Assembly (NCBI GenBank): GCA_944393315.1
Contig: CALXZT010000004.1
Location: 1-42,554, forward strand
Source of the DNA: an uncultured Clostridia bacterium
GTDB taxonomy: Bacteria; Bacillota; Clostridia; TANB77; CAG-508
DNA: 42,554 nt
Reading direction: 5' to 3'
In this document: positions 17,397 through 26,400 of the stretch, piece by piece
Layout: every line of letters begins with the position of its first letter
Position numbering within the stretch: position 1 is the stretch's first letter
The notes under the pieces: generated by a model
What the model was told of the DNA's origin: nothing
Databases searched by the model: none
What the model saw: the letters and a program-made list of their open reading frames with translations, nothing else
Made by a program: the position numbers and the translations under genes

Positions 17397-20300
17397 ATGA
17401 ATAAAAAAATATTAATAACAACTGTTATAGGAATAATTGTATTAATACTTTTATCAATACTTATTTTTAATAATATTAGTACTGCAGCGGCATATACAAT
17501 TGGAGATACAGTTGAGATTAGACAAGCTAGGTACAATTTAAAATACCAAAATAATATAATGGGAAGACATAATTTTAATTTCTTCTGTGGAGATAGAAGT
17601 ACAGATTTTAGTGATGACTTAGGATCACCAAGAACTTTTACAGCAATAGCAAAAATTGATATAGTTGGAGATACAGCAACACTTCAAATACAAAAAGAAT
17701 ATAAATCTTCAGAAATAATAAGTGGAGTACAATTTACAGATAATACATATGCAAATAGAACTATATCATTAATATATAATTCAATTAAAAATGACAGTTC
17801 AAGAAAAAGATGGGATTCTATGGAAATAACATCTGATGGCAGAGAAGAAGCAGATTATATAGGATTTGGTTATGATTATGGACAAGTCGCAATATGGAAA
17901 GCTTTATATCCTTGGAAAAATTCAGTGGGAACAGGACTAGGAGTAGAACTAAAAGAAAGAATTGGAACCACAAGCACAACTTTATGGGATAGTATAAATG
18001 GAGCATTACAAAAAAGTGATATAACAGGAGTGACATCAGAATCTTTAAGACCTGCTTTTAACCAAGGGGTTGAAACTTATAATAATTTTTATAGAGAAGC
18101 TTCTCAACAAATTTTAACATCTACAGGTGTAAATCAAACCTATTATACAGAAACTACACCTGGATCTGAAAAGGAAGTAAAAATAAGAGAAGACTTAAGT
18201 GATGGAACTACAATTCTAGGACCATTCAAATATGAGTTTACTGGTAATGCAACACTAACATTAACTTATAATAGTAGTTCAACTGCTCAAAGTTACGAAA
18301 TCGGAAAATATAATGGATCAACTTTTACTAAGCAAAATAGCATAATTTCAGGAAATGAATTTTATATAAGAGTTGCCACAAGCGCTTTAAGTAATGTAAC
18401 AGATATAAATTTTAAAATATCAACAACAGGATTATCATTAGCAAATACTACAACTACAATTTACTTTTTCGCATTTAATAAACCTTCAGAAAAATATCAG
18501 CCTATAATTAATATTGAGCAATTAGAAGGACAAAAAGATCCTTATTATGACAGCTATAAAATCAATAAATTATCACCTGTAACTATAACAAAACAAGATA
18601 TAAGTGGAAATCCACTAAGAGTAGCTGGAATCAAGTTCGAAATATATGAAAATAATAATAAAGTAGGAGTTTTAACAACACAAGCAAATGGAACAACTAA
18701 TTCAGTGGAATTAAAAGCAAATACAACATATACTCTTAAAGAGACATATAATGGAGCATATGGATATAAAAATGCTAGTATTGCAGATGCTAGTATTACA
18801 AATGGAAGTATTATAAGTCAAAACAAACAAAATGGAGAATTAACATTTAGCATAACAGACAGTAGCACTATAATAATTAAAAATGCACCAGAGCTTGGAA
18901 ATCTTACTGTACATAAAACAGGAAATAATGGTCAAAATTTAGAAGGTGTAGAATTTGTATTATGGAAACAAAATGCTTACTTGAAGCTAGATGATGCTTC
19001 TGTTACAACACCTATAGTGACTACTGATAGTGGATTAGATATAACAAGATATAATGTAACAACTGTAAATTCAGCAGACAAGGCAACAAAATTTAAAACA
19101 AATTCATCAGGAAAAATTGTTATAAATAATCTTGAAATATATTCAGGAAAGGGAACAAAATATATTTACTGGTTACAAGAAATAGAAAATGATAATTATG
19201 GTTATAAAGGTATAAGTATGGATACCAGTGACATAAATGTTACTGGAGGAAGTAAGTTGGAAGTAAGACCTGCAACTAAAGAGATAAAATTTGATATAAC
19301 GGCTAATACTACTATTAAAATAGACAACACACAAGAACTAGCAAATCTTGAAATACAAAAAGTAGGAGAAGATGAAACAAAACTAGAAAATGTTGAGTTT
19401 ATAATACAAAGAGATGCAAGTGAATATTTACAGTTAAAAAATAGTAGTGGTAGCATTGTAGACTCTGTAAAAGGAGCAGCAACTATAAATGCTAACAATA
19501 TTGCAAATTCAAATGAATATAGTGCTACATATATATCAGATAAAAATGCAGCAACTAAATTTATAACAGACTCAAATGGAAAAGTAACAATAAATAATGT
19601 AGAAGTAAACAAATCAAAGACTGAAAAATATAGTTATACAGCATATGAAGTATATAATCCTAATTATGGATATGGTTCTGGAAAAAATACTTCATTGGCA
19701 GGAACTGCCACGAATTTAAGCTTAAACCAAACAGCCCAGATAAAAATAACTAACACAATAGATTTAGGCAGTTTAAAACTTGAAAAATATGATGAAGACA
19801 ATACAGATATAAAACTAGAAGATGTTGGTTTTACAATAGAAATGAGTCCAAGTCCAAGTAAAACACATGCATATTTAGCATTATATGATAAAGATGGAAA
19901 TCTAGTTCCAAGTATAAAAGGAACAGCAACTATAAATCGTCAAAATATAGCAACAGATACTGAATACAGAGTAAGTTATTATTGTACAGAAAAAGCAATT
20001 TCTGAAATGACAGAACAAGAAAAAGAGATTATAATTGCAAATACAACTACATTCCTAACAGAAAGTGCAGGAACTTTAGCAATAAACAATTTAGAAGTAT
20101 ATGCACAAGGGGAAACTAAATACATTTATAAATTGATAGAAACAACTAATTTAAATTATGGATTTACACCAGATTCAGTTGAGTTAGGAAATATAACATT
20201 AGAATCTAATTCAACAGTTGAAAAGGAATTAGGAAATAAACAAGTATTTACAAAAATATCAGGATATGTATGGCTAGAAAATTCTGCAGGAAAGTCAAAT

Positions 20301-23300
20301 AATTATGATGGTATTTATACAGATGGAGACTTAAGTAATGATACTAAACTTACAGATCTTTATTTAACAGATGAAAATGGAAATGTTACAGGATTAAACC
20401 AAACACCAAAAAATATAAACAAACCTATAGAAATTAAATTATATGATAAGGAAACAAATACTTTTATAAAAACTCAGCCAGATGTATTTAGCACAGATGG
20501 AGAGTACTCATTTACAGAAGTAAAAATAGAAGAACTTGAAAATTATGAGGTAATATTTATATATGACGGATTTTATTATACAACAGTAGTTGAGCAACTA
20601 AATATGGATAATGGCTCAAAAGTAAAAGAAGTTGAAACAGAAAGAACAGATTTAAATAGCTTATTTGGAACAGTAAAATACAATAACGAAATAGTTTCCG
20701 AAAATCAAAATACAGTAAATACTGTAACATATAGTAAAGATGAAGACCCATCAATAATTGGACATGAGTCAACTGTATCAGAATTAAACTTTGACACAAC
20801 ATTGTCAGCAAATACAACTGAAACAGGATATAATTTAAAAAACAAGTATGATGAAACTAAAACAGAGGAATCTACCTCAGCTGATGGAATAACAAATGTT
20901 AACATGGGAATTGTTACAAGAGAACAGCCTAAGTTAGCAATAGGTAGTGACATATACAGTGTTTCTGTAAATGTTAATAATAAAAATTATAATTATTACT
21001 ACAATGGAAGACAGCAACATTATAACAACCTAAATGGTGATGAAGTAGGTGTTAAATTCGAACAAGAAACTTCAACAAATAGATATACGAGAACAGTTTA
21101 CTCATCAGATGTTGAGGCATATGAGAGTGGAAGAACCAGTATGGATGTTTCACTAATATATAAGATACAAATAACTAGTCAAAGTAGAACATTAACATCT
21201 GTAGTTAAAGAAATTACTAATTATTTTGATGCAGACTATACAATAGAAGAAATAGGATTAAGTTTAAGTAATAATCAGATAGGAGATTTACTTGATCCAA
21301 ATATATGGAGTAATGATAATATAACAGAAAATGTTGATGTTGAATATGGAGAAGGAGTGACTCCTGAGGAAGGTAAGAGCTATAATTCTATAAAAATTCC
21401 GCTTTCTGAGAATGGAAGAACAGGATTAACTCTAAAAAGTGAAGAGAGCAAATTTATTTATATTAAATTTAATATAAGTGAAAATACGATAAAAGGTTTA
21501 TTAAACGGAGAATCTACTTATCATAATGCAACTGAAATAATGAGCTATTCAACTTATTATGGAGAAGGAACAGGAAAACAATCTGATGAAAATGGAGAGC
21601 AAGAGTATTTCTGCACTGAACAAAGAAATGAAGGAGAAATATATGCAGGTGTAGATAAAAGTTCTCAACCAGGAAATATAGAACTAAAATTAATACTAGA
21701 TTCACGTGAAGGTGGAGATGGACAAACACCAATATTAGATATACAAAATTATGAAGATGATACTACATCAGCACCATCATTATTATTAGAAGCAACAGAT
21801 TCAAGAAAAATTTCAGGAACGATTTTCGAAGATACAGCTACTTCCGAAAGTTTAGTTGCAAACGAAAAATTAGGTGATGGTGCATATGATGAAGCAAATG
21901 AGAGAACTATAGATGGAGTAAAAGTAGAATTATATGAGGCAGATAGTAATGGAAACATTAAAACTGAAACAACTGAACAAGGAGAAACTATAAAGAAAAT
22001 AGCAACATATTCTAATGGCGAACCTGCAATAGCAACAACAGATGGAAGTGGGCATTATACATTTGGATATGATAATGAAACAAATGGAGAGCATGTAGGT
22101 ATATTACCAGGAGATTATGTTATCCAATACACATATAATAATAAATCTTATATAGTAGACCCAAATGGAAATAAGAACTTAAATGTAAATGACTATAAAT
22201 CTACAATAATAACATCTGAAGTTATAAAAAATGCTCTAAATGGCAATAATAATAGATGGTATACAGTTCAAGAGAATAATAGGTATTCAGATGCAGTAGA
22301 TAATATTGATTTAAGGAATTCCTTAGATACTGATGAAGTAAAATATTCTACATATAAGGATAGTTTCTCAGAAACTTATGTAATGGAGGCAAAAACACCA
22401 TTCATGGATGTTGGTGTAGAATTTACACCAACAAATGAAGCAGATGCTTTATCAATGGTTAGAATTGATAAATTAGAAAATGTAGACTTTGGTATAATTG
22501 AAAGACCAGATACAAACATGATAATTGAAAAAGAAATAACTGGTTTAGGAGTAACAACACAAACCGGTACAAACATAATACCAAAAGGAAACCCATCAAA
22601 TCCAGGAGAGGTAATGCAATATGTTAAAACTGGATTAGATGGATTAGTATCAGCAGAAATTGATTCGAAATTATTACAAGGAGCTACACTAAACCTAGAA
22701 TATAGTGTATCAGTAACAAATAATTGTCAGATAGACTATGCAGAGACAGAATACTACCTATATGGAACAGGCGGAAGCACTCTAAAAATAGCTAAAGTTA
22801 AAAAAGTTGTAGACTATTTAGATGCAACAATGAGTTTAGATTCAGAACAAAATGAAGCGGGAATATGGGTAGAGGCTCAAGCAGATGACTTATACAATAG
22901 TGGTAATGGATTTATAAGTGAAGAGGTTTGGAGAGAATTAAAAACAGGAAATTATCACATACTAATTACAGAACAATTTAATGACTTAAATATTGGAGAG
23001 GAAAAGACAGTAAATCTATACACTACAAAATATTTGGCAGTATCAAATTCTATTGATGAGAAAAATAGTGTTGAAATAATAGAATTATCAGGTGGAAGAA
23101 CAATAAAAGAATCAATTCCTGGAAATTATAATCCGGCAACAAATGGACCACAAGAGCCAGATGACGACATGGTCAAATTACAAGTCACAGCACCAACAGG
23201 AACAACTGTAAATTATTTATTATATATAATAGCAACAGCAGTAACCTTTACAATATTGGTAATAGGAATAGTAATCATTAAGAAAAAAATAATGAAATAA
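17397..23300 (+). CDS. Giant surface adhesin B1 (thioester domain plus CnaB-like repeats)
   Basis: A 1967-aa exported protein. N-terminal hydrophobic segment (about 5-31), then a TQXA-like thioester domain with C64 in NFFCGD and Q163 in GQVAIW, the residues expected to form the internal thioester. A beta domain (about 260-385) is followed by four CnaB/SpaA-like domains starting near residues 395, 499, 647 and 789. Each has an early Lys (399, 507, 655, 797) and an E-box-like Glu before a [A/N]YG[Y/F] turn. Then come an SdrD-B-like domain (about 953-1080), a further beta region, a second SdrD-B-like domain (from about 1471), a membrane-proximal module, TAPTG (1931-1935), a membrane helix and KKKIMK. 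Thioester domains of this class can bind host amines covalently; that role here is inference. Confidence 0.85.
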   Translation: MNKKILITTVIGIIVLILLSILIFNNISTAAAYTIGDTVEIRQARYNLKYQNNIMGRHNFNFFCGDRSTDFSDDLGSPRTFTAIAKIDIVGDTATLQIQKEYKSSEIISGVQFTDNTYANRTISLIYNSIKNDSSRKRWDSMEITSDGREEADYIGFGYDYGQVAIWKALYPWKNSVGTGLGVELKERIGTTSTTLWDSINGALQKSDITGVTSESLRPAFNQGVETYNNFYREASQQILTSTGVNQTYYTETTPGSEKEVKIREDLSDGTTILGPFKYEFTGNATLTLTYNSSSTAQSYEIGKYNGSTFTKQNSIISGNEFYIRVATSALSNVTDINFKISTTGLSLANTTTTIYFFAFNKPSEKYQPIINIEQLEGQKDPYYDSYKINKLSPVTITKQDISGNPLRVAGIKFEIYENNNKVGVLTTQANGTTNSVELKANTTYTLKETYNGAYGYKNASIADASITNGSIISQNKQNGELTFSITDSSTIIIKNAPELGNLTVHKTGNNGQNLEGVEFVLWKQNAYLKLDDASVTTPIVTTDSGLDITRYNVTTVNSADKATKFKTNSSGKIVINNLEIYSGKGTKYIYWLQEIENDNYGYKGISMDTSDINVTGGSKLEVRPATKEIKFDITANTTIKIDNTQELANLEIQKVGEDETKLENVEFIIQRDASEYLQLKNSSGSIVDSVKGAATINANNIANSNEYSATYISDKNAATKFITDSNGKVTINNVEVNKSKTEKYSYTAYEVYNPNYGYGSGKNTSLAGTATNLSLNQTAQIKITNTIDLGSLKLEKYDEDNTDIKLEDVGFTIEMSPSPSKTHAYLALYDKDGNLVPSIKGTATINRQNIATDTEYRVSYYCTEKAISEMTEQEKEIIIANTTTFLTESAGTLAINNLEVYAQGETKYIYKLIETTNLNYGFTPDSVELGNITLESNSTVEKELGNKQVFTKISGYVWLENSAGKSNNYDGIYTDGDLSNDTKLTDLYLTDENGNVTGLNQTPKNINKPIEIKLYDKETNTFIKTQPDVFSTDGEYSFTEVKIEELENYEVIFIYDGFYYTTVVEQLNMDNGSKVKEVETERTDLNSLFGTVKYNNEIVSENQNTVNTVTYSKDEDPSIIGHESTVSELNFDTTLSANTTETGYNLKNKYDETKTEESTSADGITNVNMGIVTREQPKLAIGSDIYSVSVNVNNKNYNYYYNGRQQHYNNLNGDEVGVKFEQETSTNRYTRTVYSSDVEAYESGRTSMDVSLIYKIQITSQSRTLTSVVKEITNYFDADYTIEEIGLSLSNNQIGDLLDPNIWSNDNITENVDVEYGEGVTPEEGKSYNSIKIPLSENGRTGLTLKSEESKFIYIKFNISENTIKGLLNGESTYHNATEIMSYSTYYGEGTGKQSDENGEQEYFCTEQRNEGEIYAGVDKSSQPGNIELKLILDSREGGDGQTPILDIQNYEDDTTSAPSLLLEATDSRKISGTIFEDTATSESLVANEKLGDGAYDEANERTIDGVKVELYEADSNGNIKTETTEQGETIKKIATYSNGEPAIATTDGSGHYTFGYDNETNGEHVGILPGDYVIQYTYNNKSYIVDPNGNKNLNVNDYKSTIITSEVIKNALNGNNNRWYTVQENNRYSDAVDNIDLRNSLDTDEVKYSTYKDSFSETYVMEAKTPFMDVGVEFTPTNEADALSMVRIDKLENVDFGIIERPDTNMIIEKEITGLGVTTQTGTNIIPKGNPSNPGEVMQYVKTGLDGLVSAEIDSKLLQGATLNLEYSVSVTNNCQIDYAETEYYLYGTGGSTLKIAKVKKVVDYLDATMSLDSEQNEAGIWVEAQADDLYNSGNGFISEEVWRELKTGNYHILITEQFNDLNIGEEKTVNLYTTKYLAVSNSIDEKNSVEIIELSGGRTIKESIPGNYNPATNGPQEPDDDMVKLQVTAPTGTTVNYLLYIIATAVTFTILVIGIVIIKKKIMK
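19866..20013 (+). repeat. Near-identical patch shared by B1 and B2 (copy 1)
   Basis: This stretch of about 148 bases in the fourth CnaB-like domain of B1 matches 30409-30556 in B2 with only about three base changes. The surrounding sequence of the two genes is clearly more diverged. Confidence 0.8.
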
Positions 23301-23323
23301 CAGAAAATGTGACTTGAAAAATT

Positions 23324-23353
23324 GGGTGGTTGGAAAGAAAACCGCCCTCTTTT
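23324..23353 (+). terminator. Terminator after B1
   Basis: GGGTGGTT (23324-23331) pairs with AACCGCCC (23340-23347), 8 bp with one G-T pair and an 8-base loop, followed by TCTTTT. The GC-rich stem in AT-rich surroundings, 23 bases after the stop, supports a terminator that separates the two cassettes. Confidence 0.7.
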
Positions 23354-23397
23354 CCAATAAAAATGACTAAAAACGATGTAAAATTTTTCTAAATTTG

Positions 23398-23426
23398 TTG
23401 AAAAATGCTTGAAAAAATAGTATAAT
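23398..23426 (+). promoter_or_regulatory. Sigma-A-like promoter of the A2-B2 surface-protein unit
   Basis: TTGAAA (23398-23403), 17 bases, TATAAT (23421-23426). The leader holds a small TGGG/CCCA hairpin (23445-23456) just before the GGAGG ribosome-binding site. The second cassette therefore has its own start of transcription. Confidence 0.65.
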
Positions 23427-23475
23427 TAAATTATTGAGAGATATTGGGTTTTCCCATTAAAATGGAGGAATGGTT

Positions 23476-26400
23476 ATGAAAAACAAAGTGCTAAAAGTAG
23501 CAATAGTAATTATGCTAGTAATTGCATTAACTGTAGCAGATTTCATTTTTCTTGGAACTAATTTAATAACTTATGCGTTAGAGAATATAAATGATTCTAC
23601 TAACAATGAAAATGTTAAATTTGCTGCGTATTTTAAAAAAGAAGAAGAAAAAGTATCTCAGGTAGAATACCAGATTGATAATAACCAAATGAAGTTATAT
23701 TTAAATATATCAGTCGAGAACGAAGGATACTTTGATGGAACAGTAACCTTAAGTAATACTAATTTCAAGCTTAAAGAAGAAATATTAAGTGATAATATTA
23801 GTAAAATAGAAGGAAATACAATTACATTAAAGCGTATAAGCCCAGGCAATAAAGATGCATCAGAAATAGAAGTGGGAATAGAACCAATAATAGAGGAAAG
23901 CTATGAAGAAGATATGTTAAGTAAAGAAAGTGTGCTAAAACTAACAGGAAATTATAAAGATAGCACAGAAAAAGAGATAAACATAGAAGCTGAGAAAAAA
24001 GTAGCTTTAACTTTATTACCACCAAATAATATAGACACAACTTTAGAAGCAAATGTAATAACTAATAGGATATATGAGAGCGAAGATGCAAGACTAGTAC
24101 AAATAGAATTAAATTCTAGTGTTGTAGATAATACATATCCAGTAAAATCAACTACATTTGAAGTAACAATACCAGATGGAGCAGAGGTTCTAGAAGTAAT
24201 ATCAAAAGGTACATATGCAACAAATGGAGCGAAAGACCAAAAATTAGAATATAATCCACCTGAAAACAATTTGTTAAAAATAACAATTGCAAATGAAAGT
24301 ACAGATGGAAATATATCATGGAAAAAAGATGCAAATGACATTATAGTTATAACATTAAAATTAGACAAATCTACAGAAATTGGAACAGATGAATATAATG
24401 TGAAATCAAAAGTAGAATTCTATGGAAAAGAATCAAACTTAAAAGAAAAAGAAACAAAATATAACTTAGCAAAAGAATCAGATGGAATAATAAAAGGTAC
24501 AGTAAGCAACGAAGAAAAATATATGTACAAAGGAAAAATATATTCAAAAGAAGAAAGAGAATACCAAACCACAACTAATATAGAAGTAAACTATGCAAAC
24601 TTGGCAGAAGACATAAAATTAAGTCAAAATACGGTATATAAAACAGAAAATGGAGAAGAAAAAGAATCCAACATAGAATATAAAACAACAACAATAAGCA
24701 AAACAGAAATAGAAGAAATATTAGGAACTGAAGGAAAATTAACAATAAAAGATCAAAATGAAAATGAAATAGCAACTGTAACATCTGAAACACAAGTTGG
24801 TGAAGATGGACAAATATTAATAACATACCAAGAAGGTGTAAAAGGTTTAGATATAGAAATAACTTCACCAATAAATGCAGGAATAATCAGATTAGCACAT
24901 ACAAAAGTAATAAAAGCAGAAAATTATACAAGAACAGAATTGCAAAGAATAAATTCTTTAACAGAGCGAATTATAACAAAATACAATTCATCAGAAACAA
25001 ATTTAACTGAATATACATTTGAAAGAAACATGTCATTAAATGAAACGATAACAACCGCAAAATTAACGGTTGTACCAAGAACATTATCAACAGCTACAAC
25101 AAACGAGCAAGTAAAAATAGCTGTAACTTTAAAAACAGATAATGAAATGTATGATTTATACAAAAATCCAACAGTAAAAATAAAACTACCAGATAGTGTT
25201 AAAAGTATAAATATAGACACTTTAAAAATTAATAAATTATATCTAGATGAGTTTGAAGTAACAAGTGCAAGATATCTTCCAAATAATCATGAAATAGAAA
25301 TTATATTATCAGGAGAGCAAAGCTCATATACAATGGATAATACTAATGGATATATAGAGATAATTGCAGATATTGACTTAGAAGAGTTTACACCAAATAC
25401 AGAAGATAAAATAATATTAACATATACAAATGAAAATGCGGTAAGCTATGAAAATGAAGGCAATACAGAAGTAAAAGTTAAGATTTCAGGACATAGTGGG
25501 TTAGTAGCATATAGTAATATAACAAACTACAATGTAAAATCTAACTCAGCAGAAAGTAAAACAGCACAAGTTGCAAACCTAAAAATGAATTCACCAGAAA
25601 CAGAAGCTAATTTTCAAATAGCTTTAATAAATAATACTGGAAATACATTAGAAAATGTAATTATATTAGGAAATTTACCAGTACAAGGAAATATTAAAAT
25701 AGATGAAAATACCTTTGAAAATACAATAAATGCGACATTAAAATCAGGAATTAACTTACCAACTGACATTGGAACTGTTTATTATACGGAAAATTCAAAT
25801 GCAGATACAGATTTGTCAAATACAGAAAATGGATGGACAACAAATGTATCACAGTTACAAAATCCAGTGTTATATTTAATTCAAATAGCAAAGATGGAAA
25901 AAGCAACTAATATAGTTACAGGCTATACAATGACAATACCTGCAAACTTAGAATATGATAAAGAAATGAAAACAGCATATGTAGTTGAATACATGTCAAA
26001 TTCAGTTGCTGGAACTGTAAAAACAGTACCAGTTGGACTAGAAACAGGTAAAGTATCAGTAACTTTAGAAGCAACAGTTGGTGGAGAGATACTACAAAAT
26101 GGAGACACAATAAAAGCAGGAGAAGTAATAAGATATAAGATTAATGTAACTAATGATGGTAGTGCAGATGCAACAAATGTAAAATTAACAGCTGCAATAC
26201 CAGAGCAAACCATTTATGTAGAACCAATGGAAGATTTTGAATATGCAGATCCAATTAAATTATATTATAATGAAGATGAAACTAAAACTATATTTGAAAC
26301 TATAATTGAAACATTAAAATCGGGAGAAACAAAAACAATTGAATACGAAGTAAGAGTTAAAAGTGAAGTAACATCTGTAGCAGCAACAAATAAAGCAACA

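Noticed and set aside
24371..24871. Leu-rich minus-strand ORFs opposite the surface-protein genes
   Set aside because: These are antisense shadows of Lys/Glu/Asn-rich coding DNA; they look hydrophobic only because AAA/GAA codons read as TTT/TTC in reverse.
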